The position numbers were made by a program, and so were the translations under genes. This document shows positions 43,601 through 54,900 of a stretch of 64,000 bases of DNA, in pieces. Numbering within the stretch: the first letter of the stretch is position 1; every line of letters begins with the position of its first letter. Below the pieces are notes generated by a model. It searched no databases, was not told the DNA's origin, and worked only from the letters and a program-made list of their open reading frames with translations. Where the stretch lies: the NCBI GenBank assembly GCA_964019415.1, contig OZ025880.1, positions 2,554,813 through 2,618,812 of the forward strand, read 5' to 3'. The DNA comes from Ianthella basta. Taxonomy: Eukaryota; Porifera; Demospongiae; Verongiida; Ianthellidae.

Positions 43601-45600
43601 ATACCTCTGAACAATTTCTTGTCACCAGTAGGAAGTGACTGGAAGGCACATGCACTTCCACTTGCTGCCCTGTTGTAGAATAGTGTTACAGCATCCATAA
43701 TCACACTATCTCCATTGTCTCCTTGGTAGTATGAGTGTTCGTAGAGCACAGATATACCTCCGCCAACTCCTTGTCTTGCTGTGTTTAGCCACATCATACA
43801 GCCTGTGAAATTGACAATGTTGGCTGTTCTGAAGGTGACACTGACAGTGGAGAACTCCACATGAACACCTCCACCCAGCATGTCATATTTCACCGATGGC
43901 AGCAATGTATTGTTGGTAATTTCCGCATTGAATAAATCCATCCTGCTCCTTTCTGTTCTATCTTGAATCCTAATGAACATACCCCCACCACTGTGTGCTG
44001 TGTTGTGCTGACTGAATATATCAACCATGTTAAATGTGTTACTGATTGATGAATCCTGAAGGATGATGTAAAGTCCGCCCCCAAGTTCTGCAGTATTTCT
44101 GAGCATAGCAGTGGCGATTATTTTAAGTACATTTTGCATGGCAAAGTCTTTGATTGAAACAGCAATGCCACCACCTCTAGAGGCATGATTATCATTAAAT
44201 TGGCTGGCTCTCACTTTCACTTCATTCCTAGTGGCATATCCACTGAATTCAATATACCCCCCAGCTCCACAATGTGCACTGTAAAGTCCAGAACGTAACT
44301 GAGACACTATAATTCTATTGTTCCTTGCCCATCCTGTAACCATTACTTGTACTCCACTCTCATGGGCAGCTGAGCTGTTTGAGCCCTGCAGAAACACATA
44401 TTGAATCTTAACATTATTGTCCCTTGATTGATCAGTAACGTCAATGGTGAGTGCACTACTTGGATGTGGTTTCAATGCAAGCATTGTACCATATCTAATT
44501 AGTATGTTGTTTTCTGCAGAGCTGCCCCTCAGTTCAATCTTAATGCTAGAATATGTTATGGAATTGTTTGTATCCAACTGTTGCTGATTCAGTGTGCTGG
44601 TACTCTCTGTCATGCTTGTACTGCCCTGTAATTGGTTCTCCCACCCTTCTATTACAGAAAATCTGATAAGTTGTACATTGAAACTGCGCACTCTGTCAAG
44701 TAGTGCTACTAATATGCCACTACCTCTTGATCTGGTGGGAGCTCTCTTAAGATCGACTTCTGAAAGAAAAATCTCATTGCCCTCTCCATCTCCTGTCACG
44801 GTAATGTTAATGCTTGTAATGTTACAACCAGGGTGGTCTTCTACAATGACAACAAGTATATTCTTCAGTTCAATTTTCTCTGTTACTGAAGGAGCATCTC
44901 TGGTCCTACTTGTGAAAACATCAAAGTGCATCCCACTGCCATGAATACCAAAATGATATATTTCAACAAAGTGCATGGAATATTCAGCCCCATGCGTGAC
45001 TGTGGTGTTTGGTCTGAATACAGAAATGCCACTTCCATAGGGGCCAACTATATAAATGACAATGGCGTGTAGAAATATTTGTCTGCAATCATGAAAATAG
45101 AGAGTTGATGAATCCAGGACAGAATCACTGTAAAGCAGTTGCTCACCACAGTCTCGGAATGCCAAAGACTCAATATCAAGTGCCTCAGCATTGTAGAATG
45201 CTAAGTTTGCTCTTTCAGTGCAGTGGATCACAGGGAAATACACACAATTTGGATGTCCCTTTATGCCTACATTTGCAATGCCCATCAGTGGAGTGTGATC
45301 TGAAGAACTGTCACCAGGCACAAGTGCATGGGTGCCACACCCAACGACAACTAAGGTATCATTCCCAATGTGTTTAAATGCATAGTTCAATGACCCACAT
45401 GTTTCATTAGCACCTCGTGGATGGGGTACTGAGCCTCCTGCTAATGTGTCATGTATACACTGTGGACTATCCTCTCCTGTTGTACTAACCCACATGATTC
45501 TTGTGTAGTTCTTGGAAGCTGTTGCATTGCAGCATGAGAGTAGCCATAGTACTGACAACAGTAGGCTGGGCTTGACTAGAGTCAGCTTCGATGCAATCAT
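40660..45600 (-). CDS. Array gene F: beta-helix, Cys-rich, multi-TM surface receptor (1646 aa)
   Basis: It starts at MIASKLTLVKPSLLLSVLWL, nine bases inside a 5'UTR acceptor (CTTTAG ending at 45610). A signal peptide is followed by WVSTTGEDSPQCIHD near residue 37. The GGG-turn beta-helix includes GGGIAV, GGGLYI, GGGMFI, GGGVHV and GGGISV, and a Ser/Thr/Asn-rich insertion near 320-345 resembles that of gene D. CCPPGYVF is near 1063. LLCGDC is near 1166 and is preceded by RRE rather than the RKG of the other genes. The multi-TM module starts near 1191, and the tail is identical to that of D at its end. The nucleotide sequence from the Cys-rich region to the stop is nearly that of D. Intact. Confidence 0.9.
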   Translation of the reverse strand: MIASKLTLVKPSLLLSVLWLLSCCNATASKNYTRIMWVSTTGEDSPQCIHDTLAGGSVPHPRGANETCGSLNYAFKHIGNDTLVVVGCGTHALVPGDSSSDHTPLMGIANVGIKGHPNCVYFPVIHCTERANLAFYNAEALDIESLAFRDCGEQLLYSDSVLDSSTLYFHDCRQIFLHAIVIYIVGPYGSGISVFRPNTTVTHGAEYSMHFVEIYHFGIHGSGMHFDVFTSRTRDAPSVTEKIELKNILVVIVEDHPGCNITSINITVTGDGEGNEIFLSEVDLKRAPTRSRGSGILVALLDRVRSFNVQLIRFSVIEGWENQLQGSTSMTESTSTLNQQQLDTNNSITYSSIKIELRGSSAENNILIRYGTMLALKPHPSSALTIDVTDQSRDNNVKIQYVFLQGSNSSAAHESGVQVMVTGWARNNRIIVSQLRSGLYSAHCGAGGYIEFSGYATRNEVKVRASQFNDNHASRGGGIAVSIKDFAMQNVLKIIATAMLRNTAELGGGLYIILQDSSISNTFNMVDIFSQHNTAHSGGGMFIRIQDRTERSRMDLFNAEITNNTLLPSVKYDMLGGGVHVEFSTVSVTFRTANIVNFTGCMMWLNTARQGVGGGISVLYEHSYYQGDNGDSVIMDAVTLFYNRAASGSACAFQSLPTGDKKLFRGIRMKNVNAATSASQTMDDFQQFLMLLTKQGQYVAISAKQSMARLQQELLQSINPSFQMDTSTNLIFTKSVQITVCQVGIICGASSQGIYVLDSEIVFQENTQSLLQNCVAIHGGAIALYGESYIRVAKNVTIRFKANHAFQRGGAIYVSSPPGHGEVPVSDCFLQYDQEWEENRELIFNGNTAKAEGKSVYVSDIRNCISETTLKNTTTRTDLVIFPEEYHVSCSFVRQVKMTFIYNVSVNESHSMHTSRIYISRLTSQEYRLNVVQREMVSGPNHIGGATVNLRKLMTIHFIPGKQKKLPYSHAYDEFGSTVNSMFALLINTMDDSIPVELNPFSKYTDDFTVILHGIPQRHGMANHSIPSNTSNITAAVRPPQLVLQSVDNTDLLLVVNIVLQCCPPGYVFKYGSGNMGTCQCGMLTVNGIAKCNEKHPEMIGAVLERDHWAGYLPSNDQHSCDGQKFFTGQCPPGYCQSQQITLPENNSQHKLDEMVCAGSDRRELLCGDCLEGKGIAVNFNGIRPVCTSCEEGLSKVGILVWILSEWVPMLAFMFVLMLFNIDLVSGRFNSFLLFAQLLAFSTIRGDAELGPVHNAFVRIYRFLYGMWNLDFFGVLLPPYCLAPNANLTLLQTLLLHYCIGLFPLTVAITLIVLERSAEKWICCHRVDQCLRRMRRLKAKYSDGMSYDRALPAFVILGFTRFLVSSSYILVNQTITGEDGERKVVVWWQGSVPYGSIQHIAYFIPAIVILLVFVLLPSYLLLTLPIGPQLFGRLIIAVPPLRKLQRMQTFCSNVYTDRWVYHFINVFQGCYKERFRSFSSLYLFHRIVHLLVAVLLPKAEDALCIQIFLTVALLLLIAALQPYTSCKLNNLDAAILGNMALILILSLYITDFNKPMGTRQFYASVQMILIYLPLLYPGIRLGKKVYLKCKQWRCCKKQEEQREDRFEPPLEAPAERLGNLVLITELRAGVPTSEDDDTVTETETET

Positions 45601-45608
45601 GATTTCAC

Positions 45609-46443
45609 TCTAAAGACTGGTTGGTTTAGAGAGGAATATAGAAATGTCAAGCACCATTTGTATAATTTTATAGTAACAATTATTACAAAAGTACTTCTAA
45701 TGTGAGGTAATATGTTGCTATTATACAGACCAAAGCAGCATAAGAAATCAAATATGCATGTATGGGCTTCATGTACATAGCTTGCAGTGCAAATAGGACC
45801 TTTTTGTATATAAAGTGTTACCTTTTCTGTCATAACTACCATATGAGATGCACCAACTGAATGTACCAAATGAATTACTCCTAATAAATGCAGCATTCAT
45901 TTTCTTCTTGATTTTCATGATATCCAGCAAATATTAATGAAGCACCATTTTCAGAAATTTAGATATAATTTTATACTCATTTCTCCTATGACCATCATAA
46001 ATGCATAACAGGTACTGCAATCCAGCTTTAACATGTTGCTATTTAATCACACCTGCTACAAAACAAGGTAACAATGCCATGTGTCTCTGATTGGTGTGCA
46101 TTCTACTGCAGATCACAATGATATTGAATTGTGGCATAACAACAAATTTAAATCAAGCTAGTTTTTGTCATTAATTTAGGGAACTTGCTTATAAGGAGGC
46201 TGCACAGAAGTCACTTGATTGCATTCAATTAGTGCATGATAAATTGTAGCAAGGCATCAGAAAGTAGTCAGGAAGATGATGATTCAGACAAAAAGTCACT
46301 GTAATTGCTATGATACTTACAGATAATTGCAGTGGTAGTGACTCCTCATTCAAGCTCTTTGAACAGACAGCAGGTGCACGCCACAGAAACTGACAGTGAT
46401 GTATTTCCACTAGCTGTCATACTGGCACATTTGCTTTTATAAT
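45609..46443 (-). promoter_or_regulatory. Leader exon, 5'UTR intron and TATA box of gene F
   Basis: ATTATAAAAG on the minus strand (46434-46443) is the TATA box. The donor GTAAGT (46315-46320) follows ATTATCT as in gene D, and the acceptor ends at 45610. The 5'UTR intron is about 711 bases. Confidence 0.6.
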
Positions 46444-47291
46444 GGTGACTGTCAGTGACTTGATTGTGAAACTACTGCATTGTTATACTGACTTACTCCT
46501 GGATCTGATCACTCTCTAGTGAACATTATTGCACTTCCATTCTGTATGAATATCACTATTCAATCACAGAAATAGTGTACTATATCAGCTTACTACCAGA
46601 AATAGTGTCAAAGTGAGCTTGAGGTTAGCGATGTCATGTACCCAGACCTATTGAGTGACAACTGGCAATTATACTCCACCACTCACTCAACTTGTGCATT
46701 GGAAGAGCCACATGTGCATGCATATGGTTGCTGTCTGATGACTGACTTCTGAGCTCTACTTAAAGGTGAAATGCTACTCTGTGCACTTCTGTCATCGAAT
46801 GCCACTCAGTAAGGCCAACATGCAGGGTCTGTGACCACTAGTTCCATGTTCACTGCATGTGACTCCCTCAGCTGTATAAAATAAGTATACGAAGTGAGTA
46901 TACGATCAATCAGTCAATCAAGCAATAAGATCACAACAGCATATATACAGTATAATAATCCATGAATGGCATATACCTAGCTCTTAACATTTAATAATCT
47001 CTGAATTGTGCGCATGTGTGAGTGCATGCGTGTGCGTGTGTATAAATATTGCTGTGTGAATGAAAAACTGCTTGGTACATGTCTGTAACCTGTTCTTCCA
47101 TTTACAGGCAGGTGGTTGTCATTGTCACAACAATCATGTTGTACCATCACATAATCAGTATTATATAGAAACATCAATTATAATTTAACAGTGTACATGA
47201 TTGCTAATTTATAGTGATGCTGCATGCCCTATTAGCAGCAACAACAGTTCCTACCAATCTACCATGTAGCACAAATTAAAGTGTGTCAACA
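46444..47291. other. Upstream flank of gene F
   Basis: No gene. The patch near 46680-46800 is shared with the flank of gene D. Nothing else can be supported. Confidence 0.4.
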
Positions 47292-47748
47292 AGTAGTGAA
47301 ACTGCAGTTCATGAATACTCTATTCACACATGATGTATATGAAAGACACATACACAATCATCCATTGTCAGTGTGCACAAAGAAAGGTCTCTGTACTGAA
47401 TGAGAACCCTAGTGCATTGTGCTATCTCATTCAGGGTACAACAATAAGTCAATGGGCATGCACTAATACAATTAATCTGTCCTGATGACCATCAGCTCCA
47501 CTGTGAAGAATAGAATTAATGTACAGAATCTGGTTGGATCCCAGTAATTTGTTACAGCAGGCAATCACAGCAGTGATCATGACAAACAAGCCCACACCCA
47601 ATCATTCATTACAGCACAATGGCTGCACTAGGGTTCACATTCAATGCTGAGACCTTGTTTTGTTAATAATAACAATGGATGATTGTGTATGTGTCTTTCA
47701 TATACATCATGTGTGAATAGAGTATTCATGAGCTGCAGTTTCACTACT
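47292..47748. mobile_element. Inverted-repeat (MITE-like) element, copy 2
   Basis: AGTAGTGAAACTGCAGTTCA at 47292 pairs with TGAGCTGCAGTTTCACTACT ending at 47748. The inner part of the arm (GATGTATATGAAAGACACAT) is also inverted, giving arms of about 90-100 bases. The core (about 47400-47650) is the reverse complement of the core at 30.54-30.94 kb. It contains no coding sequence. Confidence 0.75.
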
Positions 47749-48617
47749 GTTTTCACATTTGGTTCAGCAGAGTTATATAATTATACTGGAAATATCACCA
47801 CTGCCACTGTTGGGAACATGCTGAAATAGTTATAAATACAGCATATTATGCAATGCACATCACAATACAGCAGCAACCATGTGTACACTATAAGACTTAG
47901 TAAAGGACTAATGTATTACCGTATACAATGTATGAGACACATACATGCTTATAACAATGACAGCCACACATGGCTTACTTGTGAATAAAAGACCGTTGTC
48001 ATACTTTATTCTATGTACATGTTATGACTCCTTGCACAGCCAATAATTATCTCTTTACATACATTAGTTCTACCGTATCACATGACATTGTATTTCTCCT
48101 ATAATTATAGCTTTCGTTTTGTATGTGTATTTCTTGTTCAGGGTGCCTATATGAAGTAGTTATCTGTGCACACGAGGTTATAATTAATGGCCTGCTCAAG
48201 TCAGTGAGCTTGCACTATTGCTCGCACCAATACATCTGTGAGACGTCTACTAGCTATCTTATATACTATGTAAATCAGATATGTGTGCTATATTGACAAC
48301 ACACTTAGTTAGTTACTTTCAGACAATGACAGTGACTGAACTACACATGCAGACATGCTTGGACTAAATTCACTGTATAATGTTGTAATACAATAAATTC
48401 ATGAACAAATATTTACATAACATACACATCATAAAAGAATTAATATTTTACTATTAGAGACTATTAGAGCAGATTACATAATTATGTAAGTCACTGCTAC
48501 ACATGTTAATCTGATGAGGTAGTACAGTAGAAAGAACTTAAAGTAATTATAGGTTCTAGTACGTATAATAATATATTATAGCATAGTGAAACTACAATAT
48601 TCTTCTATGAGTGACAT
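47749..48617. other. 3' flank of gene G and end of duplicated segment
   Basis: About 47755-48200 matches 30990-31640 in patches. The rest up to the stop of gene G at 48618 is AT-rich with no features I can support. Confidence 0.4.
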
Positions 48618-49051
48618 CTATTTCTTTCTTCCCCTGTGTAAGGGCACTCCACTGAAGGTCAGGATGTCTCGATTAGACTTGATTTGCACCTCAGTCATGT
48701 TAAATGGATCCACTGCAGAGCCTGCCTGCCCGATTACGTCATGTCCTGCAGCAACTGTTGCTCTTCCTGGTGCTAGTGTTGCTGCTGGGTCTGCCGCTGT
48801 TGGTTGTACAGTTATTGCTTCTGCTCCTGTCCCTGGTGTCATGTCCCCTTCACCATGAAGAGCAGTCGGGTTAGCTAGGGCTACCATTTGTATTGCATTC
48901 TCATTCTCATCATTGTTTGCAGCAGCTGCATCTGATGGGCTGTATTTCTTCTTACGATACCTCTTGTGTCTAGAGAGATTGGGACAGCAGAACAGCTAGA
49001 GGTGTGTGCATGGTTGCACTCTACTGTACAACTGTATGTACAAACACACAC

Positions 49052-49082
<31 letters not shown>

Positions 49083-51978
49083 TTGCCTGATCATCTTGGA
49101 GACAATTGATACATGCATCACTAATCATTATACTCACATGGAGTTAATGATAGCATATTCAGGTCATGCATTCAATGACATTCCGAATATTCTACAAGCA
49201 TAAGTACAGTATATATACATTGTACTAGATATACATGTATGTATTATATATGTATGTATACTGTGCCCGTGTGTCTCACATTCTCTTGCCAATGACTATA
49301 GCAATGTATACCACTGCATAGAAGTATGGTAGCAGTGTGAGGATGACAACCAGCACAGTCGCTACTATTGTTTCAGGGGATTTGAGGTAGCTTGCTGCCA
49401 CTAGAAGCAAGTTTAGCAAGATTGCTGTCTCAATGATGTTGTTGTGGGCCTTCTTATACGGCTTGGCAAAGACATGCACCAGGAGAACCACAAAGGCAGC
49501 AAGAAAGTTGCCCATCTGCAATTATCAGTGCAAGGGAAAGAAAGGAATCATCTATGGAAGCTGCATTCATTAATTAAAAATGCCCAAAAATCTGGTGACA
49601 TGAATATACACATTCAAAGCCATGAGGTGTACATACTTTGTATATTATAGCAGATGTTGCCGTAAGTCCATATGCATAAACTATATATCATGGTATACAA
49701 CCATTGTACTAACTCCAGAAAACTGCAAAATACTGACTAATTTGCAGTGAGGAAGAACTCTCGTATTCGTATGGTAACATGCCTGCTCTTATGGCAGCTT
49801 GGCAGCTTATAACTAGTTAAACAAAATGGCATATAGCTAGTTGGAATAATTATGTTTTACCAATAATCTTTGATGCAAATGGCACACAACAATTTGGCTA
49901 AGCTAGTGACCTTCTTTAATCGTACGGTAACTACTAAATTAATTTCAATTTCATGCATAAAGCATGTGCACATTAATATTAGCACTTGTGATACCTTGGT
50001 CTGTAATGTAAGTGCATGTCACATACGTACTGCAAATAGAGAGACATCCGCATAGCTGCCGAGGTAGTAGACGAGAACAAAAAGGAGTCTCCGACCAACA
50101 TCCCATCCTGCATACCAGTGTTGTGACTGGTGCATGTCCTTTGACACTTCGTCAGTGAAGTGATACATGTCACATACCTATGTGCACAAAAAGTATATAA
50201 GGTGGTGCTGCATGATGGCATATAATCATTGCATAATGTAAGAGAATCTCATGTGACAAGTATACATTTTGTATGCTAGAGTAAACTAAAATGAGTGAAT
50301 TTGGTCAAGTATAATTCTATAACGCTAATAAGAAGAGAACTTCAAAGACATGAATTAATGAAGCACACACACAATGCAGCCTATACACATGCACTGCATT
50401 TCCATAAAATGGAATTTTCCTCACAGTGCAGTTGGTACACACTATACTTACAACCATCATCACATCATGTGCATGTGAGTACTTTTGTAGTTGCTATACT
50501 GTCATTATACTACTCTAATCAGTACACACAATGTGTGAAATGTATTCACCAATTGCTTTTTTGTAGCGAACATGAGAGTGCAAAGAACTCACCTTCCACC
50601 TTTTCTTTGTGAGAATGCATAGCAAGAATGGTGCTACGAACACAAATCCAACGATGACCAGCACACTCAAGACTAGGAACGGTACAAAGTTGGCTGCTTG
50701 GCATGACTGAGTGCCATCGTACAAGTAGACCTGGTCAGGGTGCAGGCCATGAGGGTGGGAGTGGAGAGAAGGTGAGACAGAGAGCGGAGTTGGAGCAAAG
50801 AAGGAGAGGTGGAGGGAGCCGAGGGGCACTTAATATGCTATACCATATGTTGTTAATCTCACAGTGCACTTTGCTTGCACTGTACACACACATACATACA
50901 CACACACACACACACACGTGAGCGTGCACATACATACATGTATGTGCAAATGCACATGTGCAGCACATGCATACAATACACAGAAGGCAGAGAGCATTAG
51001 TGTAATATCCATTTCTTTGCTGGTGTTGTGGTAGTCCTTACAATGCCACTGCTTGTCACTTGACAGCTAGCAATGCGAAAACTGGCATCTGCAAAGTATG
51101 TGTAGATGAAGAGTCCAAGGAGAGAAAGGCCATGGAGCGCACTTCTGGAGCTGATGGCACTGATGTAGCGAGCACTAGTAAAGGAGAAAACAAGTTGTGT
51201 GACACTGCAACTAAGGGTAGTTCACAATCATACACACACCTTAACCATTGCACAACTATAGAAAGTGCAGGTATATGCGTGTATGCATCACTGCACATGC
51301 TACGGCTCACCAGATGATGTAAATGATGATAGTGCCCAGAATAAGTATTGGAGGGATATAACTGAAGAGGGCAACAATGTGAGCTGGAAGGGTCTGGGAG
51401 ACACAAAATGAAATGGGGATACTGAAGGATAAGAGATTGAGAAAGTAGCCAAGGCCCTGCAGTGGAACAGAACAGCAGTACAGTTAAACAGTGAACATCA
51501 CATACTGCAGTTAGAATGCAAGTATGATGAAAACCATGCTGAATAGCTGTGTACATGAACATGCACAAATACAACACCCACACACATGCAACACAAAGTC
51601 ACACAATTACCGGAAATGTTAAGTAGGTGTCGATGACACTAAAGGGAATGAATAAAAAGCCAATGACCTGCACATAGACAGCAATAAGGTGGAACAAGAC
51701 TAAATTAAACAACAGTAGCAAACAAGCAGCAGAAAGTACATTAGTTGGTGTTATATAGTACATTCCAAAAGTAATAAAACATAGGTTGTACATGTACATA
51801 TGCAACTGAAATCACTGCATACTACAATATGGACATGCACACACATGCAGTCAAGTACAATACACTGCTCACATGCACATCATACATACCTCTGCATAGA
51901 ACACAAATGCTCTCAACTCTGCAGGGTGTCCAATGTCCAGAATCAAGACAAACAAAGATGCTACTATCACAGCAGCAC
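48618..51978 (-). other. Gene G exons 13-20: membrane module and cytosolic tail
   Basis: Exon 13 51890-51978, exon 14 51611-51667, exon 15 51311-51456, exon 16 51042-51174, exon 17 50593-50730, exon 18 50031-50177, exon 19 49280-49515, exon 20 48618-48969. Helices include AAVIVASLFVLILDI (13), VIGFLFIPFSVI (14), PPILILGTIIIYIIW (15), FVPFLVLSVLVIVGFVFV (17), GRRLLFVLVYYLG (18) and two in exon 19. Exon boundaries fall mostly between helices. Exon 20 encodes the tail after a basic KRYRKKK stop-transfer cluster. Introns 17 and 18 (about 415 and 515 bases) and intron 19 (310 bases, with a TA repeat) are otherwise empty. Confidence 0.8.
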
Positions 51979-54900
51979 CTGTAGAAGTGGACATGTGTAC
52001 ACATTAAGACAGTGCACATGAGTTCAGGAGAGTACATGTAGACACACTAATACAGTGCATATCAGTGCAGGAGAGTGCACATGGACACACAGTACATTAC
52101 TGCACACTTACACCAGAGGAACAATAATCCTATGCCGACATCACAATTGTTACTACAGAACAGCAAGTCCAGAGACACCCAGCTACCACTGGGACAGGAA
52201 CCACACAAGAAACCTGTACAAATGGGGAAGAAGACAATGTTGATATAATGATATGTGAAGAGGTTGTGTTGGTCTTGATAAGTACCCTTTTCTCAATGCA
52301 TGAATGCAGGGTCCATTAAAGTTCTCACCATTTACATGCCATCTTACACTACCTTACTTCTTACAAGATGTGATATAATATACCCAAGTCAAGGAAGTAA
52401 GGTAGAGAAATAGACAAAGCAAGTTTCTACAATCAACATACAGGTTTATACACTAGTCTAGAGGCGTTATAAAAAGTAGTAATTGTTGAGATTTTGAGTT
52501 TACAGAGTCATACACAAAACATATGACATTGACATGAAGAGATAATGTACTTATACTACAGAAAGAAGGATGTGTAGTCTGGTGGATTTTAAGACCTACA
52601 TACCTGACCTCCCTGAACTGCACTGTGCATCCGGATCATCAAACTTGAAGAGGCATCCCGGAAGTCTTCCCACACTGTCACATGCTGTAAACCCAGGAGG
52701 TGCACCATTTATCACTACCAGCTCCTTGCTCTTGTTTAAGACATAAGCATATGCGCCATTCTGTAATCAACCAGGAGAGAGTGTCACAAAGACAAAGAAA
52801 AGAGATAACTACAGAATGGCTAAAGGCGAGAAGGAGTAAAATCAGTCATCAGGATCAAACTCAGGTATGTAATCCGGCCCAGAATGCCAGCCACAATGTG
52901 CTATAGTTTTACGTATGCACATGCATAGGTATAGTTTGCTAACCATAGTACAGGTATGAGCAGCTGTGCATGGTGGACTCACATTAATGAACACGTATCG
53001 GCCATCAGGTTCACACCTCAAGATATCATTGTTATCAGTGTCACACTCACAGAGGCCTCCCCTACCACGCTTGTACCCTGGATGACAGGAAGTCACATCT
53101 AAACTGATGTATGATGATTCTCCCTGTGCAAAAAGAAACAGTGCAGAATAAAAGCAAAATATAACGTGGAAGACTGCATTGTGTACAATTACTATATACT
53201 GTGGTTAGTAGTGCTTAGTACAGACATCACCCTATATACACTGAATAAATTTTGCTATAATTATATAATATATCATTATGGCCTTCATCGCTGCTATATA
53301 GGTATCACCCAATCACTCCAACTTCTGTAATGTCCGCTCAGACACTGTCACACCACAGATAGTACTATATACAGTACCTATCTTCAAACTAACCTCTGTC
53401 AGTGGTAGTCCTAACTCCAGTTGCAGCTGTGTTAGGGTTGCTGGTCCAGTTGACATTGAGCCATTATCAGGGACAACAGCAGGTACTCTGAAGGGGATGC
53501 TACGCACCTCATCATTAAGTACTATTTGGCGACTCTGAATGAAGTCAAACAATGCAGACACTACAACAACTACTACATGGACTGTTCACTGAGAAAGGCA
53601 CGCACTTGACATGCAGTGAATCATGTGGCGTTGGTGTTCTAGGCAGTATGTATGCAATCTAAAACTAGGCAAATGCAGAGAATTGTAGGGTCATGCCTCA
53701 CTGTGTGTTTGTGTATCACCTTATTGACTCATGCAATCAAACCATGTCAAAGGCATCAATGAATGACAGTGTAGTCAATATGTATTATGATACACATATG
53801 GACATTTTACTACATGTGTGACATGCTAATACTGTACATTGTAATGTGGTTTGATGAACGTGGAAGAGAGAGGTTAGTGAAGAGAATGAGAGCTAGAAGC
53901 GGATTGATTGGCATGAGGGAAGTGGAAGGCATGCTGGTAGAGTATAATGGTGTGTTCACTTTGAATTGCTATAGAACTGGTACGTAAATAGCATACGCAC
54001 AGCCACTCATACTACTATATAATAGTCTGCGCATACTGCGGAATATGAATAAACAAGGGACGTGTGATATGCTACACATGCAGTGAGACTGCTCACAGAC
54101 ACTGAAGATCTATGTATTGGAGTATTCTGACTACAAAGTAGTAACCACCTCCCTCTGCACCAAATAAGCCACAAATGTTTGAGACTTCATTACATTTATC
54201 ATGCACATCCCTGCCATATGTACCTCAATCTTTTGGTTAGCTTCGTTGACACTCATCAGACATGTCTGACTGTTGTTGAAAAAGTCCTTGCACAGAACAT
54301 TGAACAAAATGTCTTCCCCAGACTGGGCAAATTTAATCTGCAGCAAGTTGGAGTGAGGCAATGCTTTGTAATGGGAAGGGATTTGTATGTATATAACTGA
54401 TGCTGCATAGCATGAGAAGTAAGCCTGCACACACATCTCACACCTGTATGACCAGTTAACATGTCAGTAGGAGCATGCACATGTGCACACGCACATGCAC
54501 ATGCACACAGTACATATACATTATGTGACTGTTGAGAGGCACTACATGCACAGGCATATGGTCTTGCAGCTAGCTAGTTGGCCAACTAAATAGGTTATGA
54601 GTATATATATAGTTACACACAGGTAATCACTGGTTGCTATACCTACCAGCCATAATAGGTTTCAGCTCTGCACCCTCCGTGTGATGCCTTCACTGTACCA
54701 GGCAAGTAGGTCTACAGAATACCTGAAATGGTTGGTTCTCTAATACCAGCTTCACAACAGGGTTTAAAACCCTGCCAAGGCACCTTGCCATCTTGCCTTG
54801 GCAAGGTTTTAAACCCTGTTGTGAAGCTGGTATTAGAGAACCAACCCTTTCTGATGCCTGAGCCAGCTGAGAAGCCCTCACTTCATACAGAATACCTGTT

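Larger units (their letters stand above)
39886..48200. repeat. Segmental duplication copy 2 (contains gene F)
   Basis: This is the partner of 22939-31640. The left boundary is sharp: homology begins at GAACAGATCCAG (39886) with unrelated sequence before it. The 3' flank of the gene is nearly identical for about 770 bases. The right boundary is less clear and is placed near 48200, where similarity to 31570-31640 (GGTGCCTATAT...GAGGTTA) ends. Confidence 0.75.

Noticed and set aside
4704-45600. Bacterial polymorphic outer membrane proteins or contamination
   Set aside because: The beta-helix repeats look similar, but the genes have eukaryotic leader introns, several C-terminal membrane helices and an intron-rich relative in the same window.
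4704-45600. Classical seven-helix GPCR assignment
   Set aside because: The membrane module has about eight or nine hydrophobic stretches and no motif that I can match to a known GPCR class. A GPCR-like role is not supported by the sequence alone.
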